DNA of 64,000 nucleotides from Leifsonia psychrotolerans. GTDB taxonomy: Bacteria; Actinomycetota; Actinomycetes; Actinomycetales; Microbacteriaceae. The position numbers and the translations under genes were made by a program. Shown here piece after piece: positions 18,060 through 26,059 of this stretch (position 1 is its first letter; each line of letters begins with the position of its first letter). The stretch spans positions 1,798,001 to 1,862,000 of the forward strand of contig NZ_JACCFM010000001.1 in assembly GCF_013410665.1 (NCBI RefSeq), given 5' to 3'. The notes beneath the pieces were generated by a model, which worked only from the letters and a program-made list of their open reading frames with translations, ran no database searches and was not told the DNA's origin.

Positions 18060-19705
18060 CCCGCGCTCTCTTTCTGCTCAACCTGTTCGGGCTCTTCGAC
18101 GCGGCGCCCGTCAGACAATCGCAGAGTGGCGAGCAGACCGAGCACCAGGAATCCGGATGCGGCGAAGGCCGAATACCGGGTGCCCTCGCTGAAGGCCTCT
18201 CGTGCGGCCTGGCCGACCTGCCCGTCGTGCTCGACCAATGCGGGGATCGCCCCACCGGCACTGACGACGACCTCATTGACGATCTGGCTGCGCGTGGCTG
18301 CAGGCATCTGCGGAAATTGGTCGGACAATCGGGCCTCGAGCGATGACCCGACCGAGGTGAACAGGATCGTTCCGAGGATCGCGATGCCCAGTGCAGAACC
18401 GATCTGACGGGCCGTGCTGGCGGTCCCCGAACCTTGCCCGCTCTGATCAATCGGCACATCCTTCAGAACGACCCCGGTCAGCTGCGCGGTGGCCAGGCCC
18501 ACACCGAAGCCGTAGACGAAGAGGAACACGGCGATCATCGGCCAGGTGGAACTGGCCGAGATGACCAGTCCGAGCCCGGCAACTCCGAGGATCTCGGCGA
18601 TGATTCCAATTCGGACAATGCTGATCGGAGTGATTTTCGCGAGCATCACGCTGGACAGACCACTGGCCGCAAATGAGCCGATGGCCAGCGCGAGCAGAAC
18701 GAACCCGGTTTGCAGCGCGCTGTAGCCCAGAACGTTCTGCAGCCAGAGCGGCAGCGACAGAATGATGCCGAATTCACCGAGCGAGACGATCATGGCCGCG
18801 ATGTTGCCATTGCGGAATGAGGGGATCGTAAACAGGGCGAAGGACAGCAGCGTGGTCTTGCCGGCGCGCTGGCGATGGACGCCCCACGCGATGAACGACA
18901 CGACCGACACCACGGTCACGGCAAACACAATCGGGATCGGTGAGAGAGCGAACGGCCACGTCCAGCCTCCGATGACGGGAGCACTCCCCGTCTTGGTCAG
19001 CCACCAGCCATAATTGCGACCCTCAATCAGGCCGAAGACAAGCGAGGCGCTGGCGATGACGGATAACACCGCGCCGAAGACGTCAATTCGACGTGGCCGG
19101 CCGGCATCCTTCGATTCGGCCACGCACACCACAACGCCGATGACGATGATCACCGCCAACGGCACGTTGATGCCGAAGGCCCAGCGCCACGAATAGACGG
19201 TGGTCAGCCAGCCACCCAAGAGCGGTCCGACAGCGACCATGCCACCGATGGTCGACCCCCACACCGCAAACGCGATTCCCCGCTCTTTGCCACGAAAAGT
19301 CGCGTTGATCAGTGACAATGTCGTGGGCAGCACCATCGCACCACCGATGCCCTGGATGATTCGGGAACCGATGAGCAGGTCCCCCGATGTCGACAGTGCC
19401 GCGAGCACGGATGCGGCCGCAAAGATGATGACACCCGTGATGAGGATGCGTCGGCGGCCGTACCGATCGGCGAGGGTGCCGAAGACCAACAAGAGGGCCG
19501 CGAAAACCAGCGTGTAGCTTTCTTGCACCCACTGCACTTGGGTCGACGTGATGTCGAGGTCGCGCACGATGGAGGGAATCGCCACATTGACGATCGTCGA
19601 GTCGACAATGATCAACGCCACAGCGATGCTGATGAAGACAAGACCGACCCAGCGCCGACGCTGGGAGATCATAGCGTGGCCTTCGCCTGCGATCATATTC
19701 GCCAT
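18056..19705 (-). CDS. MFS transporter, DHA2 (14-helix drug:H+ antiporter) family
   Basis: I chose ATG 19705 (549 residues) because it follows AGAGGAG at the right distance. Longer frames have no such site. The protein has 14 predicted helices, the DHA2 helix-1 motif IVDSTIVNVAIPSI, motif A GTLADRYGRRR and motif C-like GIGGAMVLPTTLSLI. Such pumps export drugs, dyes or metabolites by proton exchange. It is the first gene of an operon with the hydrolase at 17280. The 200-bp upstream region is the most AT-rich stretch of the neighbourhood. Confidence 0.9.
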   Translation of the reverse strand: MANMIAGEGHAMISQRRRWVGLVFISIAVALIIVDSTIVNVAIPSIVRDLDITSTQVQWVQESYTLVFAALLLVFGTLADRYGRRRILITGVIIFAAASVLAALSTSGDLLIGSRIIQGIGGAMVLPTTLSLINATFRGKERGIAFAVWGSTIGGMVAVGPLLGGWLTTVYSWRWAFGINVPLAVIIVIGVVVCVAESKDAGRPRRIDVFGAVLSVIASASLVFGLIEGRNYGWWLTKTGSAPVIGGWTWPFALSPIPIVFAVTVVSVVSFIAWGVHRQRAGKTTLLSFALFTIPSFRNGNIAAMIVSLGEFGIILSLPLWLQNVLGYSALQTGFVLLALAIGSFAASGLSSVMLAKITPISIVRIGIIAEILGVAGLGLVISASSTWPMIAVFLFVYGFGVGLATAQLTGVVLKDVPIDQSGQGSGTASTARQIGSALGIAILGTILFTSVGSSLEARLSDQFPQMPAATRSQIVNEVVVSAGGAIPALVEHDGQVGQAAREAFSEGTRYSAFAASGFLVLGLLATLRLSDGRRVEEPEQVEQKESAG

Positions 19706-19910
19706 GGTGACTCCTCTGAATTTTTCAGCTAGTTTAGCAAATAGGTAGCCAAGTGAGTGAAATATTTGTCTGTGGATTTTCACGGCAAAATACTGGCCGA
19801 TCACGATCTGTCACCAGTCAGCGTGGTGTTCTACTGCCTCGATTCGCCGAGCATGACGGATCTGAGGGACCGTGCTGAAGGCTAGATCTCCTGGAGTGAG
19901 CACCGGCTCA
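19706..19910 (-). other. AT-rich intergenic region upstream of the DHA2 transporter
   Basis: I see no supportable gene in these 205 bp. The part next to the transporter (about 19715-19770) is AT-rich and contains a short inverted repeat GCTA-GTT-TAGC at 19728-19738 and another TAGC at 19746-19749. It is the likely promoter region and could bind a regulator, but no half-site pattern is strong enough to name one. Confidence 0.35.
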
Positions 19911-20453
19911 TTATTCTGAAATCCCCCGCACGATGTCATACGTTGTTTGGGTGAATCCCGCACCGAGCTCGCGCATTCCGGTGAGCGTCAGTTGCACGTC
20001 GCGCTCCAGCGGCCCGAACAGTGGTACGCCGCTTCCGAGCAGCACGGGAGCGTGAGTGATCGTGAGGTCGGTGAGAAGTCCCGCCCGCAGAAACGACTGA
20101 ATCGTCGCGCCGCCATCGACGTAGGCGCGTCGAGCCCCGTCCCGATTCAGCACCTCGACAATGTCGTCGAGAGTCGCGTGCACCGTCGCATCCGGCGCCG
20201 TCACAGCCCGCACGGTGCTGCTCAACACGAGCACACGCTTGCCGGCATAAGGCCACTCGCCAAAAGCCTGAATCGTCTCGTAGGTGTTGCGTCCGATCAC
20301 GAGCGTGTCGACCGAGGCCATGAAGTCGTCGTAGCCCGTGTCGCCGAGAGCCGCGGCCGACTCGGTCAGCCAGTCAAGCTCGCCATTTTCACGAGCGATG
20401 AAGCCGTCGAGGCTGATTCCAATAAATACAGATGCCGCACAATTCGCTTTCAC
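19911..20453 (-). CDS. Dihydrofolate reductase-like (RibD C-terminal domain) protein
   Basis: I chose GTG 20453 (180 residues). The frame is open far upstream but that part looks like the antisense of the next gene. The sequence begins ASVFIGISLDGFIARENGEL and contains GRNTYETIQAF, the cofactor loop YVDGGATIQSFLRAGLLTDL and the end ITHAPVLLGSGVPLFG, all typical of the RibD_C/dihydrofolate reductase fold. It should be an NAD(P)H-dependent reductase. The substrate is unknown and a role in riboflavin synthesis is unlikely because no rib gene is near. Confidence 0.85.
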   Translation of the reverse strand: MKANCAASVFIGISLDGFIARENGELDWLTESAAALGDTGYDDFMASVDTLVIGRNTYETIQAFGEWPYAGKRVLVLSSTVRAVTAPDATVHATLDDIVEVLNRDGARRAYVDGGATIQSFLRAGLLTDLTITHAPVLLGSGVPLFGPLERDVQLTLTGMRELGAGFTQTTYDIVRGISE

Positions 20454-20573
20454 CCGTCGCAGGCTACCACCGCCGGGAAAACACAGCGTCCACCCCCCTG
20501 AGTGGGGCATGCTCGAGGCGCCTCGGGTCGGCCACTCTGTAAACTGCACCATGTGACGACTGGGGGAATTCTT

Positions 20574-21209
20574 ATGGCCGATCAGACCCCCTTCGTGCCA
20601 CCCGCCGGATGGTACGTGGATCCGACCACTGAGACCACCCTGCGCTGGTGGAACGGTTTGGCATGGACAGATCACGTGTCGGCCTTGCCCGAGCTGGTGC
20701 CAGCCCCGCGCATCGCGCCCGTCTCCCAGTACAGCTGGGAGCGCGAGGAAGACAAGACCCATCGAGTCCAGCATTGGGGCATCGCGGCCGAGGCGCACGC
20801 CGAGTACACCGCGATCCCGAGTCGGTGGGGCACGCTCTCGGTCTGGTTGATCGCGTTCACTCCGTGGTGGGAAGTGGGTTGCGCCGTCATCGTCGCTACT
20901 GTCCTCGAGAACGTGTGGCTGGAGTGTGGAGCCCTCATCCTCCCCTGGCTCCTCACGATTGTGTGGGCCCAGCGCGACGGAGCACGACTTCGCGCCTGGG
21001 GCCATCGAAACGTACCGCGCTGGCCGTGGGCCCTCCTCGGCGCTCCCGGCTACCTGATCGCCCGAACCGTCGTACTGCGCAGGAACACGGGTATCGGGTC
21101 GCCGCCGCTCTGGGTCTGGATCGCCAATCTCTTGATCGTCGGCGGTCTCATTGCGCTCGGTGTACTTCTCTTCCTCTCCGCACTCGCCGGCCTGAACCAC
21201 GGGTACTGA
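20574..21209 (+). CDS. DUF2510 domain membrane protein
   Basis: The protein starts at ATG 20574 and has 211 residues. Residues 8-37 form a DUF2510 motif (PPAGWYVDPTTETTLRWWNG, then LAWTDH), a short WW-like module common at the cytoplasmic end of actinobacterial membrane proteins. Three to four membrane helices follow from about residue 85 (SVWLIAFTPWWEVGCAVIV, then ILPWLLTIVW, and two near the C-terminus). The function is unknown. It is convergent with the TetR gene after 22 bp. Confidence 0.8.
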   Translation: MADQTPFVPPAGWYVDPTTETTLRWWNGLAWTDHVSALPELVPAPRIAPVSQYSWEREEDKTHRVQHWGIAAEAHAEYTAIPSRWGTLSVWLIAFTPWWEVGCAVIVATVLENVWLECGALILPWLLTIVWAQRDGARLRAWGHRNVPRWPWALLGAPGYLIARTVVLRRNTGIGSPPLWVWIANLLIVGGLIALGVLLFLSALAGLNHGY

Positions 21210-21231
21210 GCGCCAGCGAACCCGCCGACAG

Positions 21232-21846
21232 CTAGCGTTCGCGCTGTAGCCGCATCCCGTCGATCAGCAACCGGCAGCCGTACTCGAACGAGCGCTCGGC
21301 ACGCGTTGCCGGATCGTTGTCGGCGATTGCTCGCTGCAAGGGGCTCGGTTCGGCGTCGTGGGCAACCGGAAACTCCCAAACATCATGGGGTGCGTCGTGG
21401 TCAAGCGCCGCACCGAAGGCAAAGCTGTCGAGCATGCTGATCAACGGGATCAGCTCCTCATCGGCAAACCCCGCCTCGCTGAACTGCGTGGCCATGCGGT
21501 CATACATGGAGATGACAGCCGGATGCGTGATCGTTTGGGTGAAGAGCAGCGGCCCGAGAGCCGGAACAGAGCAGTACGCGCGCCGCATCAACCGCAGCAT
21601 GGAGAGCACGAGGTCTTGCCAATCGCCGGGCGTCGTCTCCTCGATCGGAAACTGAGCCAGTAATCGGCCGCGCATGAGCTCGATGATCTCCTCACGTCCG
21701 CTGATGTGGTTATACAGCGACGACGCCGTGACTCCGAGGCTCTTCGCCAGCTTGGGCATGGTGAAGCTGCCCGTCGTCTGCAACAACCGCTCTGCGGCAT
21801 CCGTGATGCTGTCCACGCTCAAGATTGGAATAACTGGTCGCACCAT
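21232..21846 (-). CDS. TetR/AcrR family transcriptional regulator
   Basis: I chose ATG 21846 (204 residues), which follows a strong GGAGGG site. Residues about 9-58 are the TetR helix-turn-helix (ITDAAERLLQ, then FTMPKLAKSLGVTASSLYNH). The rest is an all-helical ligand domain. It is divergent from the APC permease/amidohydrolase operon, and a 17-bp palindrome lies just downstream of that operon's predicted -10 box. It therefore very probably represses the operon and responds to a transported or hydrolysed compound. Confidence 0.9.
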   Translation of the reverse strand: MVRPVIPILSVDSITDAAERLLQTTGSFTMPKLAKSLGVTASSLYNHISGREEIIELMRGRLLAQFPIEETTPGDWQDLVLSMLRLMRRAYCSVPALGPLLFTQTITHPAVISMYDRMATQFSEAGFADEELIPLISMLDSFAFGAALDHDAPHDVWEFPVAHDAEPSPLQRAIADNDPATRAERSFEYGCRLLIDGMRLQRER

Positions 21847-21895
21847 CTGGCCCTCCGTCTCGTCATCAAATTTATCTGACCGGCACAATTGGGCA

Positions 21896-21924
21896 TTGAC
21901 GACGCAACACCCTCTCCACATAAT
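21896..21924 (+). promoter_or_regulatory. Promoter of the permease-amidohydrolase operon
   Basis: TTGACG at 21896-21901 and CATAAT at 21919-21924 are separated by exactly 17 bp, a near-consensus vegetative promoter. The start point would fall inside the palindrome that follows. Confidence 0.65.
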
Positions 21925-21925
21925 A

Positions 21926-21942
21926 AACGAATGACATTCGTT
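21926..21942. promoter_or_regulatory. Candidate TetR operator palindrome
   Basis: AACGAATG-A-CATTCGTT is a perfect 17-bp palindrome around a central A. It lies immediately after the -10 box, where a bound repressor would block transcription initiation, and 80 bp upstream of the tetR start. This supports one repressor for both directions. Confidence 0.7.
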
Positions 21943-21966
21943 AAATTGGAAAATACGGCAGAGTCA

Positions 21967-23409
21967 ATGACGACCTCCGTGCCCAGTGATGGCCCCGACG
22001 GTCTGAAGAAGAACGTTCTCGGCACGTCCTCCATAGCTTTCATCGTGATCTCGGCCGCCGCGCCCCTCACCATCGTCGCCGGTATCGCCCCACTCGCCAT
22101 CAGCATCGGCGGCGTGGGCGCACCGAGCGCCTATCTGATCGCCGGTGTCGTACTCGCGCTCTTCGCCATTGGTTTCATGGCCATGACCAAGCAGGTGAAG
22201 GCACTCGGTGGCTTCTACAGCTACATCACCGCCGCGCTCGGCACGCACGCCGGACTCGGCGCAGGACTCCTGGCGATCGTCTCCTACAACGCACTGCAGA
22301 TCGGACTCTACGGCCTGCTCGGCGTGCAGGCGTCGGGAGCCCTCGCCACCTTCACCGGCATCACGGTGCCATGGTGGGTCTTTGCTCTGGTCGGCGTCGG
22401 CCTCATCTACCTGCTCGGCTACCGCGGTATCGACGTCGGCGCCAAAGTGCTCGTCGTTCTGCTCACCCTCGAGACTGTCATCGTGGCCATTCTCGCGGTC
22501 GCCGTCCTCGCCGCTGGCGGAGCCACCGGCATCACGGTCGACTCGTTCGCACCCGGCACCGTCTTCACACCGGGCGTGGCCGTCATTCTCGGTTTCGCCT
22601 TCGCCGCGTTCATGGGCTTCGAATCGACCGCGCTCTACCGCGAAGAGGCGAAGAACCCCGATCAGACGGTGCCCCGCGCGACCTACATCGCCGTCGGCTT
22701 CATGGCCCTCTTCTACGCGTTCGCCGTCTGGATTCTCGTGCAGGCCTTCGGAAGCGCCGACGTCCAAGCCATTGCCGGCGAGCATGTGGCGGACCTCGCC
22801 TTCGTGGCCATGCAGCAGTACGTCGGCGATTGGGGTGTCGCCCTCATGTATATCCTCATCGTCACGAGCATCTTCGCTTCCCAGCTCGCCTTCCACAACG
22901 CGATCAATCGCTACGCCCTCGCGCTCAGTCGCGACGGCGTGCTCCCCGCGCGGCTGGGCACCCTGCATCCCACCCAGCGCTCGCCCTACGTCGCGGGAAG
23001 TGCTCAGTCGGTGGTCGCCGTCGTGATCATCGTGGTCTTCGCCGCGCTGAACCTCGACCCGTATCTGCAGCTGCTGATCTGGGTGAACACACCGGGTGTC
23101 GTCGGAATCATCATGCTCCAGGCGCTCACGAGCGCAGCGGTCATTGTATTTTTCCTGCGTAACCGTGGGCTCACCCGACGGTGGTATGTGGTGCCGTCCG
23201 CCACGCTCGCCACCCTCGCGCTGCTCGGCGTCACCCTGCTGGTCACCTCGGGCATGGAGCTTCTGACCGGAACCTCCGACCTACTCTTCAACGGCATCCT
23301 CGTCGCCATCGCTCCCGTCACATTCGTGGTCGGCGTCATCGCCGCCGGCCGTATCAAGAAGCGACGACCGTCGGCGTACGCGCGCATTGGAGGCCTCAGC
23401 AATGACTAA
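21967..23409 (+). CDS. APC family permease
   Basis: I chose ATG 21967 (480 residues). The two upstream ATG codons lie before or inside the promoter and operator. The protein has about 12 helices, with the APC features LGTSSIAFIVISAAAPLTIV in helix 1, ALGGFYSYITAALG in helix 3 and FAAFMGFESTALYREEAKNP in helix 6. It should import an amino acid, amine or related compound. The last codons overlap the start of the amidohydrolase gene by 8 bp, so the two proteins probably serve one pathway: uptake then hydrolysis. Confidence 0.88.
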   Translation: MTTSVPSDGPDGLKKNVLGTSSIAFIVISAAAPLTIVAGIAPLAISIGGVGAPSAYLIAGVVLALFAIGFMAMTKQVKALGGFYSYITAALGTHAGLGAGLLAIVSYNALQIGLYGLLGVQASGALATFTGITVPWWVFALVGVGLIYLLGYRGIDVGAKVLVVLLTLETVIVAILAVAVLAAGGATGITVDSFAPGTVFTPGVAVILGFAFAAFMGFESTALYREEAKNPDQTVPRATYIAVGFMALFYAFAVWILVQAFGSADVQAIAGEHVADLAFVAMQQYVGDWGVALMYILIVTSIFASQLAFHNAINRYALALSRDGVLPARLGTLHPTQRSPYVAGSAQSVVAVVIIVVFAALNLDPYLQLLIWVNTPGVVGIIMLQALTSAAVIVFFLRNRGLTRRWYVVPSATLATLALLGVTLLVTSGMELLTGTSDLLFNGILVAIAPVTFVVGVIAAGRIKKRRPSAYARIGGLSND

Positions 23410-25042
23410 CACCACCCCCCTCGATCAGATCGTGCACGCCACTCAGATTCATACGATGACCGTCGGTGAAGCAGCCGGCACCGAAACTCCGATCACCTCG
23501 ATCGGAGTGCGCGACGGACGCATCGCAGCCGTGGGCACTCGCACGGATGCGGTGGGCTGGCCCACCCGCCACACCCTCGAGCTGGGCGACGTCACGCTAA
23601 CGCCGGGCCTCACCGATGCCCATATCCATCCGATCATGGGCGCGGTATTGGGTTCCGGAATCGACCTCTCCACCGCCACCACGCTTGATGAAGCACGTGC
23701 CTTACTGGCCGCTGGCGTCGTCGATGCCGGCCGGGATGACTGGGTGCTCGGGTGGGGGCTCAATCTGAATCTCTTCGGAACCGATCCGATCCGCAAAGAA
23801 GTCTTCGACACCGTCACACGGGGACTGCCGATGTTCCTTCGTCTGTTCGACGGGCACTCTGCGTTGGCCAACCAGCGCGCGCTTGAGATCGCCGGCATCA
23901 CCGGCATCCGCTCGTTCGACCAGGGTGCGCGCATCGACTGTGATGCGACCGGCGCGCCCACCGGCATGCTGTTCGAGTTCGACGCCATGGATCTTGTGCA
24001 ACGCCACCTTCCGGAGGAATCGTCCGACGTGATCGCCGGTCGCTTCGTCGAGATTCTGTCGGGAATGAGCGCCGTCGGACTCACCGGCGGGCACGCGATG
24101 GACTTTCTCGGCTCCCCGCTCGACCTGTTGCACGCCGTGGAGGCAGAGTCGGATTTGCCGCTGCGCCTGCGGTTCTCCCCCTGGTGCAATCCCGGCGCTA
24201 CCGAAGACGACCTGGCCGAGTTGCTACGCCTGCAGGGCATGGCAGGTCGCCGATGGCTGGTCGAGGGAGTCAAGCTATTCATCGACGGCACGATCGACAA
24301 CGGCACGGCCTGGCTCGCAGCGCCCGACACCCTCGGGCAGTCGCTCGCAAGTTTCTGGCCGGATCCCGCGTCGTACCGCTTTGCGCTGACCTGGTTAGAC
24401 AGCCACGGCATCCCCACCGCCACGCACTCGATCGGCGACGCAGGCCTCGACTACGTGCTCGAGAGCATGGCCGGCTTGTCGGGTTCGGTTCGCCACCGCA
24501 TCGAACACATCGAGACCGCGCCACGGTCTCTCGTGACGCGTCTGGCCGCGCTGGGCGTTGCCGCGAGCATGCAGCCGACCCACTGCACGCATTTCACCCG
24601 AGCCGACGGCACTGACAACTGGTCGCGGCGCCTGGGCGCGAAACGTTCGGCGCGCGGCTGGCCGACCCGCGACATCCGTGACAGCGGGGCAACGCTCGCG
24701 ATCGGCTCCGACTGGCCGATCGCTCCGTTCGACCCGCGCGCAATCATGGCCGATGCGCAGTTGCGTCGGAAGGCCGGGCACCCGCGCGAATCGTCAAGCC
24801 AGCCCGAACAGGCCCTCACCGCACGAATGGCGTTGGAGGGCTACACCAGCCATGCCGCTGCCGCGGTGTCGAACTCGGCGCGGGCCGGCACCATCGCCCT
24901 CGGCCGTAACGCCGACTTCACCGTTTTCGGCACCGACCCACTCGCGCTCGCCCCCGACGACCTGGCCACTGTGCCCATTGTGGCCACGGTGATCAGCGGA
25001 ACCGTGCAGCATCGGGGCGCGGGCTACCGGGGAGAGATCTAG
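23402..25042 (+). CDS. YtcJ-like metal-dependent amidohydrolase
   Basis: The protein starts at ATG 23402 behind GGAG and has 546 residues. It shows the amidohydrolase superfamily metal motif TDAHIHP (His74, His76), THSIGDAGLDYVLE with a further His ligand, and the final Asp437 in GSDWPIAPFDPRAIM, which is the YtcJ (Amidohydro_3) signature. Such enzymes hydrolyse amide or other C-N bonds of small molecules, and YtcJ-type substrates are mostly unknown. It overlaps the permease gene and shares its promoter. Confidence 0.88.
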   Translation: MTNTTPLDQIVHATQIHTMTVGEAAGTETPITSIGVRDGRIAAVGTRTDAVGWPTRHTLELGDVTLTPGLTDAHIHPIMGAVLGSGIDLSTATTLDEARALLAAGVVDAGRDDWVLGWGLNLNLFGTDPIRKEVFDTVTRGLPMFLRLFDGHSALANQRALEIAGITGIRSFDQGARIDCDATGAPTGMLFEFDAMDLVQRHLPEESSDVIAGRFVEILSGMSAVGLTGGHAMDFLGSPLDLLHAVEAESDLPLRLRFSPWCNPGATEDDLAELLRLQGMAGRRWLVEGVKLFIDGTIDNGTAWLAAPDTLGQSLASFWPDPASYRFALTWLDSHGIPTATHSIGDAGLDYVLESMAGLSGSVRHRIEHIETAPRSLVTRLAALGVAASMQPTHCTHFTRADGTDNWSRRLGAKRSARGWPTRDIRDSGATLAIGSDWPIAPFDPRAIMADAQLRRKAGHPRESSSQPEQALTARMALEGYTSHAAAAVSNSARAGTIALGRNADFTVFGTDPLALAPDDLATVPIVATVISGTVQHRGAGYRGEI

Positions 25043-25052
25043 TCGCCCGGCG

Positions 25053-25376
25053 CTAGGCCAGCGACAGAAAGAGCTTCTCCAGCTCGTCGACGGTGAGCTT
25101 CGCGGTCGGTTCCGCGTGATCGCCGGCAACCGGGTCGGCCAGGCAATCGCGCATCGCCGAGGCGATGATTGCGAATCCGGCCCGGTCGATGGCACCCGAC
25201 ACCGCCGAGAGCTGCGTGACGACAGCGCGACAGTCGCCCCCGCGTTCGACGGCTCCGATCACCGCCGCGAGCTGGCCCTGCGCCCGCTTCAGCCGATTAA
25301 CGATCTTGCGCTGCGCTTCTGCCGCAGTCGCCTCGGCCGGCGTCACAGCTTCGGCCCGCGTCACAGCCTCCGTCAT
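25053..25376 (-). CDS. CsoR/RcnR-family metal- or persulfide-sensing repressor, CstR-like
   Basis: The 107-residue protein has the DUF156 fold (NRLKRAQGQLAAVIGAVERG). Cys49 and Cys78 are 29 residues apart, as in CsoR (Cys36/Cys65) and CstR (Cys31/Cys60). The residue four before the second Cys, which is the Cu-ligand His in CsoR, is Ala74 here. That loss fits CstR, which senses sulfane sulfur through a Cys-Cys polysulfide link. The operon contents agree: two rhodaneses and a CoA-disulfide reductase-like enzyme. The gene is last in the operon and shares one base (TGATG) with the stop of the rhodanese gene before it. Confidence 0.85.
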   Translation of the reverse strand: MTEAVTRAEAVTPAEATAAEAQRKIVNRLKRAQGQLAAVIGAVERGGDCRAVVTQLSAVSGAIDRAGFAIIASAMRDCLADPVAGDHAEPTAKLTVDELEKLFLSLA

Positions 25377-25738
25377 CAGATCACCGTGCCGTTCCGGCCA
25401 CCCGACGCGACCACTCGTTTACCCGCGCGCTGCCAGGCCATCATTCCGCCGCGCACGTTTGATACCGTGTAGCCGCGCGCCGCGAGCAGGCGTGCCGCCT
25501 GGGCCGAGCGCATCCCCGACTTACAGATCGTAACGACCTGCGTGCCCGGGCGCAGATCGCCTGCGCGTCGCTCCAGGGAATCAAGCGGGACGTGGCGGGC
25601 TGCAGTGGCGTGCCCGGCCTTCCATTCGTTCGAGGTGCGCACATCAACGAGGGTGGCCCCGTCGCCGATCAGTTCCTCAGCTCGTTCAACGGTGACCGAA
25701 GCGAACGGCTTCGTGAAGAGGCGGCCGAACAGGCCCAT
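25376..25738 (-). CDS. Single-domain rhodanese sulfurtransferase
   Basis: I chose ATG 25738 (120 residues), one base after the stop of the next rhodanese gene. The start MGLFGRLF is followed by a rhodanese fold with TLVDVRTSNEWKAGH and the active-site loop CKSGMRS (Cys72). It should carry a persulfide and pass sulfane sulfur to or from thiols. Its place in the CstR-like operon suggests a role in handling reactive sulfur species. Confidence 0.88.
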   Translation of the reverse strand: MGLFGRLFTKPFASVTVERAEELIGDGATLVDVRTSNEWKAGHATAARHVPLDSLERRAGDLRPGTQVVTICKSGMRSAQAARLLAARGYTVSNVRGGMMAWQRAGKRVVASGGRNGTVI

Positions 25739-25739
25739 C

Positions 25740-26057
25740 TCAGCGCCCGGTTTCCGCGCCGAAGACGCTGGGGAGCCCGGCTGCCTGCCAGGCCGAAATT
25801 CCGCCGACCACATTGACGGCGTCGTAGCCTTCCTGCCCGAGATAGGCCGCGACCTGGGCGCTGCGGCCCCCGGCGGCGCACATGATGTAGAGCGTGTCTT
25901 CCCGCGGAACCTCGGCCAAGCGGTTGACGAATTCGCTCATCGGAATGTGCGTCGTGCCGGCCACGTGCACCTGCGCGTATTCGCCGTCTTCACGAACATC
26001 GATGATGGTGGCTGCCTCGCCGAGCGCGGCGAGATCGGTGGGGGTGATTTCCTGCAT
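25740..26057 (-). CDS. Single-domain rhodanese sulfurtransferase
   Basis: The 105-residue protein is close to a minimal rhodanese, with TIIDVREDGEYAQVHVAG and active loop CAAGGRS (Cys60). It lies 2 bp after the CoA-disulfide-reductase gene and one base before the next rhodanese. The two rhodaneses differ in their active loops (AAGGRS against KSGMRS), which suggests different acceptors rather than a recent duplication. Confidence 0.9.
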   Translation of the reverse strand: MQEITPTDLAALGEAATIIDVREDGEYAQVHVAGTTHIPMSEFVNRLAEVPREDTLYIMCAAGGRSAQVAAYLGQEGYDAVNVVGGISAWQAAGLPSVFGAETGR

Positions 26058-26059
26058 GG

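Noticed and set aside
20454..21200. N-terminal extension of the RibD-like reductase frame to 429 residues
   Set aside because: The extension is antisense to the DUF2510 gene, which has a proper domain and start. The reductase fold begins right after GTG 20453.
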